DNA of 64,000 bases from UBA7803 sp036381275 (GCA_036381275.1 DASVDC010000166.1:1-64000); one strand, 5' to 3'. Numbered from the stretch's first letter, positions 17,297 to 25,642 are shown. The notes: generated by a model from the letters alone, not told the origin. Translations and numbers: made by a program.

Positions 17297-19324
17297 TCAG
17301 CGTTCGGCGGCGAGCATCAGCCGGACGATCGCCTCGGTCACCCCCGGCTCGAGCCCCTCGGTGTGCCCCTTGTCCAGCCGTACCACGTCGGCTACCACCT
17401 GTCCGTTCCGGCAGTTCGGATACACGTAGACCTCGGCCGTTCCGGGCCGCGGATCGAGCCCCCAGATTCGGCTGCGTTCGGTCTGCTCCCGGGTGTCGTA
17501 GACGTAGCCCGGCTCGGTGTCGATCACGTCCGGTTGCCGCTCCCGCGCCTCGCAGCCGAGCTTCTCGGCCCAGCGTGATTCGACCGGCAGCTTCAGACCT
17601 TTCTCGGCCGGAATCTCGTGCTCCCCGGTGACGTAGATGTGGGAGAACTCCCCCGCCGGCAGTTCCTCGGCGCGCGCGACCAGGCGCATCGGTCCCGGCG
17701 GGCCGCCCGCGCTGCCCGGCGGCGGGGTGCCCCGCGGGATCGGCGCGCGGATCTCGCTGCGTTCGGTGCCGAGACGCCCGCCGGAGAGGCTCACCCACCC
17801 CGTGAGCCGGTCGGTGAAGAAGCCTTCGTTGATCAGCCGGTTGGCCGTCTGCCCGCCCTGGGAATGACCGGCCAGCCAGAACGCGGTGATCTCGACGTCG
17901 CGGAAGCGATCGTAGACGTACTCGACGATGTTCTTCAGGTGCTCGTCGTCGTTCTCCGTCATCCAGGCCCGCACTACGCCGGACGGGGTAGCCACGATCA
18001 GCCGGTACTCGTCGACCAGGTCCATCATCGGGAAGTAGTGGCGCTGCCAGTTGCCGATGGAGCCGCCGCCGTGCAGGCTCAGCACGAAGGTGACTTTCTC
18101 ACCCGGCTTCAGGTCGCAGGGATAGTCGAGGAAGAAGTTGCGGCCGGTCAGCAGGTCGGTGGCCTGACCGCGCTGCGCGATCACGTCCAGCGGGCAATCG
18201 GCGTTCGGGCAGTGATAGGCCGGTACGCGGCAGGCCACCCCTGGCACGGAGATCGTCCCCGCCGCGGAATCGCGGCCGAGTGCCGCGATCCGTCCGCCCG
18301 GAGCGCTCACCATCAGCTCGATCAGCGCCCGGGTCACGTTCGGCTCGAGGCCTTCCGTATGACCTTTGCCGCGGCGCACCACGTCGGCGACGAGGCGGCC
18401 ATCGGCGCAGCCGGGGAAGGTGTGGACGTCGGCGCGGCCCGGGCCGGGCGTGAGACCCCAGGCCGGGTTCGGCGGATCCTGCCGCGACGAGTCGTAGACG
18501 TAGCCGCCGGTGTCGTCCTCGACCGTCCGGGCGTCGCTGCGCGGACCGCAGCGGAGCCGCTCCGCATAGGACGAGCGTGCCGGCACACCCTGCGCGTCGA
18601 CTTCCCGCTCGCCGGTCGTATAGACGAAGGAGATGTCCTGCGGCGGCGGCGTGTCGAGCAGCGCCGCCGCACGCGCGAGCATCGCGCGCATCTGCTGCGC
18701 GCGTGCCGACTCGGTTGCATCCCCCGCCGCGCTCCGGGGCGGGCCGAAGCCTTCCGCGCGGCCGGGATTGCCCCCGAGGCGGCCGCCGGACAGGCTCAGC
18801 CAGCCGTCGACACGGGTCGCGAAGTACGGATCCCGGAGGAGGCGATTCGAGGTCATGCCGCCCTGGGAGTGGCCGGCGAGCCAGAACGACGCGATGTTCT
18901 CGGCGCCGAGCTCACCGACGACGAAGTCGACGATGTTCTTCAGATATTCGTCGTCCGCCTCGGTCCAAACCCGGGTCGGCGAGTTCGGCGTTGCCACGAC
19001 CAGTCGGTACTCGTCCACGTAGTCGAGCAGCGGGAAGTAGTGGCGCTGCCAGTTGCCGAACGAGCCACCGCCATGCAGGCTCAGCACGAAGGTGACCTTC
19101 TCGCCCGGCTTCAGGTCGCCGGGATAGTCGAGAAAGTACGTCCGCCGCGTCTTCATCTCCACGACCGGCCCCGGGTTGATCACCCGGTCGGCGGCGCAGC
19201 CCTCGGCGGGGCAGTGCAGCGTCGGCGGCCGGCTGCACGCGGCGCCCTCGATGACGACGTTGTCAGCGGCGAGCGCGGCGAGCGGAATCAGCAGCCCGGC
19301 GAGCGCCCATAGCGATCTTCCCAT
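17297..19324 (-). CDS. Exported tandem-duplicated alpha/beta-hydrolase
   Basis: This 675-residue protein begins with a signal peptide (MGRSLWALAGLLIPLAALAA). Two homologous hydrolase halves, about residues 25-345 and 346-675, follow. Each has the oxyanion strand FVLSLHGGGS, the segment GNWQRHYFP, the nucleophile elbow LAGHSQGG and a histidine-bearing KGHTEGLEP. The fold resembles PHB-depolymerase/feruloyl-esterase-like enzymes. Both halves retain Ser and His, so both may be active. I chose the ATG at 19324 because GGAGGGGAGG precedes it and a signal peptide starts there. It overlaps the end of the MarR gene by 62 bases, placing the two in one operon. Confidence 0.85.
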   Translation of the reverse strand: MGRSLWALAGLLIPLAALAADNVVIEGAACSRPPTLHCPAEGCAADRVINPGPVVEMKTRRTYFLDYPGDLKPGEKVTFVLSLHGGGSFGNWQRHYFPLLDYVDEYRLVVATPNSPTRVWTEADDEYLKNIVDFVVGELGAENIASFWLAGHSQGGMTSNRLLRDPYFATRVDGWLSLSGGRLGGNPGRAEGFGPPRSAAGDATESARAQQMRAMLARAAALLDTPPPQDISFVYTTGEREVDAQGVPARSSYAERLRCGPRSDARTVEDDTGGYVYDSSRQDPPNPAWGLTPGPGRADVHTFPGCADGRLVADVVRRGKGHTEGLEPNVTRALIELMVSAPGGRIAALGRDSAAGTISVPGVACRVPAYHCPNADCPLDVIAQRGQATDLLTGRNFFLDYPCDLKPGEKVTFVLSLHGGGSIGNWQRHYFPMMDLVDEYRLIVATPSGVVRAWMTENDDEHLKNIVEYVYDRFRDVEITAFWLAGHSQGGQTANRLINEGFFTDRLTGWVSLSGGRLGTERSEIRAPIPRGTPPPGSAGGPPGPMRLVARAEELPAGEFSHIYVTGEHEIPAEKGLKLPVESRWAEKLGCEARERQPDVIDTEPGYVYDTREQTERSRIWGLDPRPGTAEVYVYPNCRNGQVVADVVRLDKGHTEGLEPGVTEAIVRLMLAAER

Positions 19325-19769
19325 TGCGTTTCCTCCCCTCCATTCTCTTGCGGCGCCATCGGTTGAACCGCTCCCGGCGCTTGCGGTTCCAGACCTCGTA
19401 GAACGGCCGCAGCGCACGGTTCGCATCGCGCACGGCACCCTTGCCGAGAAATCCCTCGAGCGCCTCCTGCATTCGCGCTTCGAAGCCGTGAAACGCCTCG
19501 AGGCCCCGCTCGGTGATCGCGATGATCTGGGCGCGGCCGTCATCCGGATCCGGAGAGCGCTCGATCCAGCCGCGCTCCTCCAACCGGCCGACCATGGCGG
19601 TGATCCCGGGCTTGCGCCGCTTGTTGACCACCGTGAACTCGCCCGCCCGCCGCGGCTCTTCGTGGAGGAAGTGCAGCAGGAAGTACTCGCTGATGCTCAT
19701 GTCGAGCGGATCCGCCGCGCGTTCGAGCTGCTGGTGCAGGTACAACAGGGTTCTGACGAGCTCGTGCAA
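19263..19769 (-). CDS. MarR-family regulator
   Basis: This 168-residue winged-helix protein has the MarR layout: MSISEYFLLHFLHEEPRRAGEF near residue 24, a recognition helix around NKRRKPGITAMVGRLEERGWIER near 50-72, and the wing SPDPDDGRAQIIAITERG. The basic C-terminal tail (RKRRERFNRWRRKR) is longer than usual and overlaps the start of the downstream hydrolase. Two near-perfect palindromes in the divergent promoter region (19812-19830 and 19872-19888) are probable binding sites. It likely regulates both the tandem hydrolase and the divergent lipase, now decayed. Confidence 0.85.
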   Translation of the reverse strand: MHELVRTLLYLHQQLERAADPLDMSISEYFLLHFLHEEPRRAGEFTVVNKRRKPGITAMVGRLEERGWIERSPDPDDGRAQIIAITERGLEAFHGFEARMQEALEGFLGKGAVRDANRALRPFYEVWNRKRRERFNRWRRKRMEGRKRNGKIAMGARRAADSARRARR

Positions 19770-19811
19770 GCGCGGTTCCCGGACCGGACGAAGTCAGGAT
19801 ACTAGCACAAC

Positions 19812-19888
19812 TGGTTCGACCGTCGAACCAAGTCTTCTGTCCGTCTCGAAGCGACCCGACAACCGGCCTAAAGTTCGACGCTCGAACC
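19812..19888. promoter_or_regulatory. Paired MarR-operator-like palindromes
   Basis: TGGTTCGACCGTCGAACCA (19812-19830) is a perfect 9-base inverted repeat around one central base. A second copy, AGTTCGACGCTCGAACC around 19872-19888, shares GTTCGA and TCGAAC with a three-base centre. Both lie between the divergent MarR and lipase genes. Confidence 0.7.
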
Positions 19889-19911
19889 ATCTCGATCGGG
19901 AGGGGGAAGCG

Positions 19912-20532
19912 ATGCTCGAGAGACCCAGGCCGCCGTTCGGATCGATCGCGTTGATCGGATTGTTTACGGCGTCACTCGTCTGCGCCGCCGCCTCGGCGGC
20001 TCCGGGGCGCAGCCTCGATCCGGGCTACTACGTCGACCCGAAACCCATCATCTTCGTGCACGGCTTCAGCGGTTCGGGCGCGCAGTACGAGACGCAGGCG
20101 CTGCGCTGGGCGAGCAACGGCGGGCAGCTCGGGTGGCGAAGTACATCAGCATCGATGGCCTGAGCAGCGTCACCTGCCCGGGCGGCGTGCCCTGCATGGG
20201 TCTCTGGGCGCGACCAGCCGCCCGTCGAGGTCATCAACGCCAACACCGCGCCGTACACGGCGAGCACCATCGCGGTGCTGGCGTTCGACGTGAACATCGA
20301 TCAGACCACCGACACCAGCGATCTCGTCTCGCTCGGCCCGTTCCTTTCGGGCGTGGATCTGTACATGCCGGCCACCGAGCTGCCGGACGGGACGGTGACC
20401 TTCGTGCATCGGCAGCGAGGGGCCTGCCGGCCGCAGATACTCAACACGCCGAACTGGTCGTCGGAGGCCGGGCACGGGATGACGATCAACTTCCGCGACT
20501 GGATTCCGTCGTTCTTCGACGGCTGCCGATAG
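19912..20532 (+). pseudogene. Decayed exported lipase (alpha/beta-hydrolase)
   Basis: The ATG at 19912 begins a signal peptide (IALIGLFTASLVCAAASAA) and a lipase N-terminus with the oxyanion strand PIIFVHGFSGSGAQYETQA. The frame is then broken. The segment YISIDGLSSVTCPGGVPCMG continues in another frame from about 20133. The remainder (VEVINANTAPYTASTIAVLAFDVN to DWIPSFFDGCR) returns to the first frame from about 20215 and ends at 20532. Besides two frameshifts, the region that should contain the GxSxG nucleophile elbow and the Asp is absent, so a central deletion has removed the active site. Its operator palindromes remain intact. Sequencing error could explain the shifts but not the missing core. 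Confidence 0.7.
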
Positions 20533-20597
20533 CCGGCATCGCCGCCGTCGGTGCGGGCCGCCGCCGGGGGGCGGCGCCCGCGGGCGGCCCGCGCCGC

Positions 20598-21542
20598 TCA
20601 GCCGGCGGTGAGGTAGCGCTTCGACATCCGCTCGAGCGTCTCGAAGAATTCGCGCTTCACCTCGTCGAGGATCTCCGCGACCGGCCGCACCGCGTCGATC
20701 CGGCCGCACACCTGGCCGCAGAGCGCGATGCTCGCTTCCATGTCGCCGCCGAAATACAGCTCGCGCGCCCGGCCGAACTCGGCCATCGCGTTGACCTCGG
20801 GCTGATCCTCGAGGCGCGTGGTCTTCTCCGTGCGCAGCGCCCGCAGCGCCGGCGAATGCCTGCGGTTCAGGAACACGGTGTCCGTTTCCTTAGCGGCGAC
20901 GATCGCGCGCTTCCAGTTCTCGTGCACCGGCGACTCCGCGGCCGAGACCATGCGCGTGCCCATCTGTACCGCTTCGGCGCCGAGCGCGAACGCGGCTGCC
21001 ATCGAGCGGCCGCAGACGAAACCGCCGGCCGCGACGATCGGCACGTCCACCTTCGAGCGCACCAGCGGCAGCAGCACCATGCTGGCGACCTCGCGCGGGT
21101 TCTTGAAACCGCCGCCTTCGCCGCCCTCGACGATCAGGCCGTCCACGCCGCAGCTCACCGCCTTCAGCGCCGCCGACAGGCTCGGCACCACGTGGAAGAC
21201 GGTGAGGCCGGCCTTCTTCAGTTGCTCGGTGTAGCGCTCAGGGTTTCCGGCCGAGGTGGTGACGAAGCGCACGCCCTGGTCGATCACGAAGTCGACGATG
21301 GCCGGGTCGCGCACGAACGCCTGGGCGATGTTCACGCCGAACGGCTTGTCGGTGAGCGTACGCATTTTGCGGATCTCGTCGCGGATCACTTCCAGCTCGC
21401 CGGAGGAGGTCTCGATGATGCCGAGGCCGCCGGCGTTGGAGACGGCGGAAGCGAGCTGCGAGCGCGCGATCCAGCCCATCGGCGCCTGGATCACGGGAAT
21501 CTCGATGCCCAAGAGCTCGGTGATCCGGTTCTGAAACCGCAT
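20598..21542 (-). CDS. Nitronate monooxygenase-like FMN oxidoreductase
   Basis: This 314-residue TIM-barrel flavoprotein of the 2-nitropropane dioxygenase/nitronate monooxygenase family opens IPVIQAPMGWIA. An FMN-phosphate loop is visible around VPIVAAGGFVCGRSM near residue 168 and MGTRMVSAAES near 190. At the position of the catalytic histidine (usual EAGGHRG), this protein reads GGEGGGFKNP, so His is replaced by Phe. Nitronate oxidation is therefore doubtful, and it may act as an enoyl reductase or other FMN-dependent enzyme. The ATG at 21542 follows AGGAGGAGG. It lies 30 bases from the HAD phosphatase gene on the same strand. Confidence 0.82.
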   Translation of the reverse strand: MRFQNRITELLGIEIPVIQAPMGWIARSQLASAVSNAGGLGIIETSSGELEVIRDEIRKMRTLTDKPFGVNIAQAFVRDPAIVDFVIDQGVRFVTTSAGNPERYTEQLKKAGLTVFHVVPSLSAALKAVSCGVDGLIVEGGEGGGFKNPREVASMVLLPLVRSKVDVPIVAAGGFVCGRSMAAAFALGAEAVQMGTRMVSAAESPVHENWKRAIVAAKETDTVFLNRRHSPALRALRTEKTTRLEDQPEVNAMAEFGRARELYFGGDMEASIALCGQVCGRIDAVRPVAEILDEVKREFFETLERMSKRYLTAG

Positions 21543-21572
21543 GGTTCCTCCTCCTTGCTTGAATGGAACGAA

Positions 21573-22259
21573 TCAGCTGGTGCCGGCCGTACCCGTCGCG
21601 TGCGCGATCAGCCATTCCGCCAACTCGGCGGGCGAGCGACAGATCGTGCAGGGCGCGGCCTCCGCGAGCTCGGCTTCCGAGCCGAAACCCCAGGCCACGC
21701 CCACCGCGCGGAGCCCGTTGGCGTGTGCGGCCTCGAGATCCGAGGCGCGGTCGCCAATCATCAGCGCGTCCGCGGCGATCGTGCCGCTCGCGAGCAGCCG
21801 CGCGAGCTGGTCCGCCTTGCGCACCCCGACGTCGCCGCCCGCTACGAACGCGAAGTACGCACGCAGCTCGAACAGATCGAGCACCTGCAGCGCGAAGTCC
21901 CGCCGCTTGTTGGTGCAGACGCCGCAGACGAATCCGGCCCGGCGCAGTCGCGCCAGCGCGTCCGGGATGGCGGGGTAGAGCGTATTCTCGGCGTAACCGA
22001 TGCGCCCGTAGCGTTCGCGGAAGCGATCGACCAGCGATGCGACGGCGGCCTCGTCGGCATCCGGCACCAGCGCGCGAAAGCTCTGGTCGATGGGCGGGCC
22101 GACGAAGCCGTGGAACGCGTCCGCCGGCAACGCGGGACGTCCGTGCCATTCGAGCGCGTAGTTCACGCTGCGCCAGATGCCGTCGAACGGATCGGAGAGC
22201 GTGCCGTCCAGATCGAAAACCAGCTCGCAGGAGCGGTCTCCGGACCGCGATCGGGTCAC
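21573..22259 (-). CDS. HAD-superfamily phosphatase (Gph-like)
   Basis: This protein of about 228 residues is a haloacid-dehalogenase-type phosphatase with motif I VFDLDGTLSDP near residue 14 and a helical cap. Motif II/III residues lie around CGVCTNKRRDFA near 116 and motif IV in MIGDRASDLEAA near 170. It resembles phosphoglycolate phosphatase. The start is uncertain. The GTG at 22259 sits in the loop of a perfect 26-base-pair hairpin (22227-22290), so the first dozen residues are repeat-derived and the ribosome-binding site is inside the stem. No ATG or GTG lies between the repeat and motif I. Confidence 0.78.
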   Translation of the reverse strand: MTRSRSGDRSCELVFDLDGTLSDPFDGIWRSVNYALEWHGRPALPADAFHGFVGPPIDQSFRALVPDADEAAVASLVDRFRERYGRIGYAENTLYPAIPDALARLRRAGFVCGVCTNKRRDFALQVLDLFELRAYFAFVAGGDVGVRKADQLARLLASGTIAADALMIGDRASDLEAAHANGLRAVGVAWGFGSEAELAEAAPCTICRSPAELAEWLIAHATGTAGTS

Positions 22260-22290
22260 GGCGAGATCGCGGTCCGGAGACCGCTCCTGC
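22227..22290. repeat. Perfect 26-bp inverted repeat, variant REP
   Basis: Arms 22227-22252 and 22265-22290 are exact reverse complements (GCAGGAGCGGTCTCCGG followed by ACCGCGATC) around a 12-base loop. The sequence is related to the common REP arm but has a GGTCTCCGGACC centre. It spans the start of the HAD phosphatase gene and the space after the FO synthase stop. Confidence 0.88.
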
Positions 22291-22308
22291 AGGCCATGGG
22301 TTGCTCGC

Positions 22309-24786
22309 TCAACCGACGTCGACCGCCTGGATCAGCCCCGGGCGCAGCAGCGGCCCGCCGCGCTTGCGTTCATACTTGCGTGCGGGTGTGTTGACGATCT
22401 CGCTGAGCTCGCCGGCCGCGAGACCGGCCTCGATACGTTCGGGGCTCGCGTCGCCGTAGAGCGTGGTGCGCTGGCGCGGCGTACGGCCCGCGGCGCGGAT
22501 CATCTCCTGCATCTGCTGCGGCGAGGTCTCCTGACCGTGGGTGGTGCCCGCTGCGCGCGAGATGCTTTCGTTCATCAGCGTGCCGCCGAGGTCGTTGCAG
22601 CCCGCGTTCAGGCAGGCCTTGACGCCCTCGTGGCCCATCTTGACCCAGCTCGCCTGGATGTTGGTGATGTACGGGTGCAGCGCGAGCCGCGCCACCGCGT
22701 GCATCAATACCGCCTCGCGGAACGTCGGCCCCTTGCGTGCCTTGCCCTTCAGGTACATGGGCGCTTCCATGTGGATGAACGGCAGCGGCACGAACTCGGT
22801 GAATCCGCCGGTGCGTTTCTGCAGCTCGCGGATGCGCAGCAGGTGCCGCGCCCAGTGCTCGGTGCGCTCGACGTGGCCGTACATGATCGTCGCCGTCGTG
22901 CGGAAACCGGCGCGATGCGCGGCTTCCATCACGCTCAGCCACTGCTCGGTGTTGATCTTGTCGGGGCAGATGATCGCGCGCACCTCGTCGTCGAGGATCT
23001 CGGCGGCGGTGCCGGGCAGCGTGCCGAGGCCGGCTTCCTTCAGGCGCTCGAGGTAGGTCGGCAGATCGAGATTCGACGTCGCGGCCCCCTGCCAGACCTC
23101 GAGCGGCGAGAACGCGTGCACGTGCATCTCGGGCACGGCGGCCTTCACCGCGCGCAGGATCGACACGTATTTCTCGCCGGTGTACTCGGGGTGGATGCCG
23201 CCCTGCATGCACACCTCGGTGGCGCCGCGGTCCCAGGCTTCCCTCGTGCGCCGCTGAATCTCCTCGTCAGAGAGGTCGTACGGCCGGCCGCGCAGGTTCT
23301 CCGAGAGCTTGCCCTTCGAGAACGCACAGAACTGGCACTTGAAGTAGCAGATGTTGGTGTAGTTGATGTTGCGGTTCACGACGTAGCTCACCACGTCGCC
23401 GTTCACCTGCGCACGCAGTCGGTCGGCCGCCTGCACCACCGCCGCGAAGTCGTCCCCGCGAGCCGCGAACAGCCGTACGAGCTCGGCCTCGCCGAGGTCC
23501 TCGCCGGCGGCGGCGCGGTCGAGGATCCGCGTCAGATCCTCGGAAACCCGGCGCGGCGGACGGGTGATCGCATCCAGCACCGCGGCCGGCGGCGCCACTT
23601 CCGCGCCCGGGCACCAGTCGTCGGTGCGGGCGGCGCCTTCGGCATCCACCAGCTCGAGGATGCGCTCGTGCAGCGCCGGATCGACCCAGGTGTCGAGCTC
23701 GCGCACGAAGCGCGGGTAGATGGTCAGGCGCTCGTGCAGGTGCTTGCCGGCCGCTTCGGTCTCCCGGGCGAGCTCGTCGAGGTGCGGCCACGGCGCCTCC
23801 GGGTTCACGAAGTCGGGGGTCAGCGGCGAGACGCCGCCCCAGTCGTCGATGCCCGCTGCGACGATCTGCGGCAGCACGCCGGGCGACAGGTTCGGCGGCG
23901 CCTGCACGCTCATCCGGCTGCCGAACACGATGCGCGCGATCGCGATGGTCCAGAGCAGCTCGTCGAGATCGGGCTCCGGTGCGTGCGCCATCCTGGTATC
24001 GGGCTTCGCGCGGAAGTTCTGGACGATGATCTCCTGGATGTGCCCGTGGCGCGCGTGCACGTCGCGGATCGCGAGCAGCGATTCCACGCGCTCGAGTCGC
24101 GTCTCGCCGATGCCGATCAGGATCCCGGTGGTGAACGGGATACGGGCTTCGCCGGCCCGTTCGAGGGTCGCGAGGCGTACGGCCGGCACCTTGTCCGGCG
24201 AGCCGTAGTGCGGCATGCCCTTCTCGCAGAGCCGGTCCGACAGCGACTCCAGCATGATGCCCATGGACGGCGAGACGGGTCTCAGGTGCGCGAGCTCGTC
24301 GGCGGTCATCGTGCCCGGGTTCAGGTGCGGCAGCAGACCGGTCTCCTTCAGCACGCGCTCGGCGACGTGGCGCAGGTAGTCGAGGGTCGACTCGAAACCC
24401 ATCTCGGCCAGCGCTTCCCGGGCGGCCTTGTAGCGCAGCTCCGGCTTCTCGCCGAGGGTGAACAGCGCCTCCTTGCAGCCGAGCGCGGCGCCGTGGCGGG
24501 CGATCTCGAGCACCTCGTCCACCGTCAGGTACGGCGCCTTCAGCTTGCGCGGCACCTGCGCGAACGTGCAGTAGTGGCAGACGTCGCGGCACAGGTGGGT
24601 GAGCGGAATGAACACTTTGCGCGAGTAGGTGACGCCGTTGCCGAAGCCGCGGTCGCGGATCCGCGCCGCCAGCGCGGCGAGCGCGGCGGTGTCCGGCTCG
24701 TCCGCCAGCGCCACGGCCAGGTCGCGGTCGGGCAGTTCGTCCCGGTCGGCCAGTCGGGCCACCCGCTGCAGCGCAGTCTCGCTCAT
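22309..24786 (-). CDS. fbiC: FO synthase, fused CofG-CofH
   Basis: This 825-residue bifunctional radical-SAM enzyme builds FO, the deazaflavin chromophore of coenzyme F420, from tyrosine and the flavin precursor 5-amino-6-ribitylamino-uracil. The N-terminal CofG half carries its iron-sulfur motif as CRDVCHYC (Cys 66, 70, 73). The C-terminal CofH half carries CYFKCQFC near residues 476-483. The fused arrangement is that of actinobacterial FbiC. The ATG at 24786 gives the normal full length. The remaining F420 genes lie 930 bases upstream on the same strand, separated by the repeat element at 24951-25642, so the original operon may have been split. Confidence 0.93.
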   Translation of the reverse strand: MSETALQRVARLADRDELPDRDLAVALADEPDTAALAALAARIRDRGFGNGVTYSRKVFIPLTHLCRDVCHYCTFAQVPRKLKAPYLTVDEVLEIARHGAALGCKEALFTLGEKPELRYKAAREALAEMGFESTLDYLRHVAERVLKETGLLPHLNPGTMTADELAHLRPVSPSMGIMLESLSDRLCEKGMPHYGSPDKVPAVRLATLERAGEARIPFTTGILIGIGETRLERVESLLAIRDVHARHGHIQEIIVQNFRAKPDTRMAHAPEPDLDELLWTIAIARIVFGSRMSVQAPPNLSPGVLPQIVAAGIDDWGGVSPLTPDFVNPEAPWPHLDELARETEAAGKHLHERLTIYPRFVRELDTWVDPALHERILELVDAEGAARTDDWCPGAEVAPPAAVLDAITRPPRRVSEDLTRILDRAAAGEDLGEAELVRLFAARGDDFAAVVQAADRLRAQVNGDVVSYVVNRNINYTNICYFKCQFCAFSKGKLSENLRGRPYDLSDEEIQRRTREAWDRGATEVCMQGGIHPEYTGEKYVSILRAVKAAVPEMHVHAFSPLEVWQGAATSNLDLPTYLERLKEAGLGTLPGTAAEILDDEVRAIICPDKINTEQWLSVMEAAHRAGFRTTATIMYGHVERTEHWARHLLRIRELQKRTGGFTEFVPLPFIHMEAPMYLKGKARKGPTFREAVLMHAVARLALHPYITNIQASWVKMGHEGVKACLNAGCNDLGGTLMNESISRAAGTTHGQETSPQQMQEMIRAAGRTPRQRTTLYGDASPERIEAGLAAGELSEIVNTPARKYERKRGGPLLRPGLIQAVDVG

Positions 24787-24862
24787 GATTCGGCTCGAAA
24801 TCGGGAAATACAGCGGCCCATTGTGGGGATCGGCGCCAGCGGCGTCCAGCCGAGCGAATGGC

Positions 24863-24901
24863 TGTGGGAGCGGCAGCTACCCGCCCAGCTCCGGCCGCGA
24901 A
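24863..24901. repeat. REP left arm flanking repeat element A
   Basis: GTGGGAGCGGC followed after an interruption by CCGGCCGCGAA: a left REP arm with extra bases inserted, about 50 bases outside the left end of element A. Confidence 0.6.
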
Positions 24902-24950
24902 CTCGGAGGCCTCCGCCCAGAACGCGCGGCCGGTACGAACCGGCCACCCA

Positions 24951-25642
24951 GGTAACACCTGGACCAGCCATGGTACCCTCAGCGGCCGGGGATCTCCGCC
25001 GGATCGATCAGACCACTCCCTTCCACGCCTCGAACCACACCACCGAGCCCGCCGGGTCGAACCGCACCTCGGGCGGCGGCCTCCGGTGCCGCTCGTCGTA
25101 ATGGTGCCGCGCGCCGATGCCGCGGTTCTGCAATCAGCCGATCATTCCGCACAGTCACGGCCGGCTTCCGCGCCTCGCCCATCGCTTAACGCAACATCGC
25201 CCGAATCAAATCGCACCTCGCCAGGATCGAATCGCGAACATCGCCCGAATCGAATTCGCGACATCGCCCGAATCAAGCCGCGAGGTTCGAGATACAGCAC
25301 CGCATCCCGATCGCCGCGGGCTTTCTCGATTGATTCGGGCCATGTTCCGTCGCGATGCGGCCGAGGCGGTGGTGCCGTGCGAGATCACTCACGCGCACCG
25401 CCGGCCGCGCGCCGGCGCTGCAGCCGAGGTCGACAGCCGTTCCCAGCCTTTGATTCGGGCTATGTTGCGGATCGTATGCGCGGGAGAACACGCCGGTTCA
25501 TCGCCAGCCCACCACGCCGCCGCCGCTTTTTTACCACTTGGAATAGAGGCTGCTTGGAATGGAGCGATGGTGGACTCGAGCCGCCCGTCCTCGAGGCTGG
25601 CGTTCGTCAGGTAACAGGCAGTCCGATCAGCTGGGTGACACC
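24951..25642. mobile_element. 0.7-kb non-coding repeat element, copy A
   Basis: This stretch has no convincing gene but matches 47641-48341 along its length as an obviously diverged copy. The left end GGTAACACCTGGA (24951-24963) is identical to that of copy B. The right end is degraded (GGGTGACACC near 25633-25642). Inside are three forward copies of ACATCGCCCGAATC (near 25194, 25238, 25261) and two inverted ones (TTGATTCGGGC near 25330 and 25450). A conserved block around TTTTTTACCACTTGGAA lies at 25528. Short frames such as the minus-strand WAGDEPA...RNIARI are shared with copy B, but indels break them. It separates the FO synthase gene from cofC. No transposase is present. Confidence 0.7.

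Noticed and set aside
22177..25101. A 974-codon open frame on the plus strand opposite the FO synthase gene
   Set aside because: It is antisense to a clear, full-length FbiC. Its product is repetitive in Arg, Val, His and Gly, as expected from the complementary strand of GC-rich coding sequence.
24979..25182. Minus-strand 67-codon frame inside element A as a gene
   Set aside because: The matching part of element B reads the similar peptide (PEVRLDP...VWFE) in a frame shifted relative to this one, so no single frame is preserved. It could be a relic of coding sequence at most.
25192..25290. Repeated CATCGCCCGAATC units as a CRISPR array
   Set aside because: Only 2-3 copies at irregular spacing (about 44 and 23 bases), with inverted copies nearby and no cas genes.
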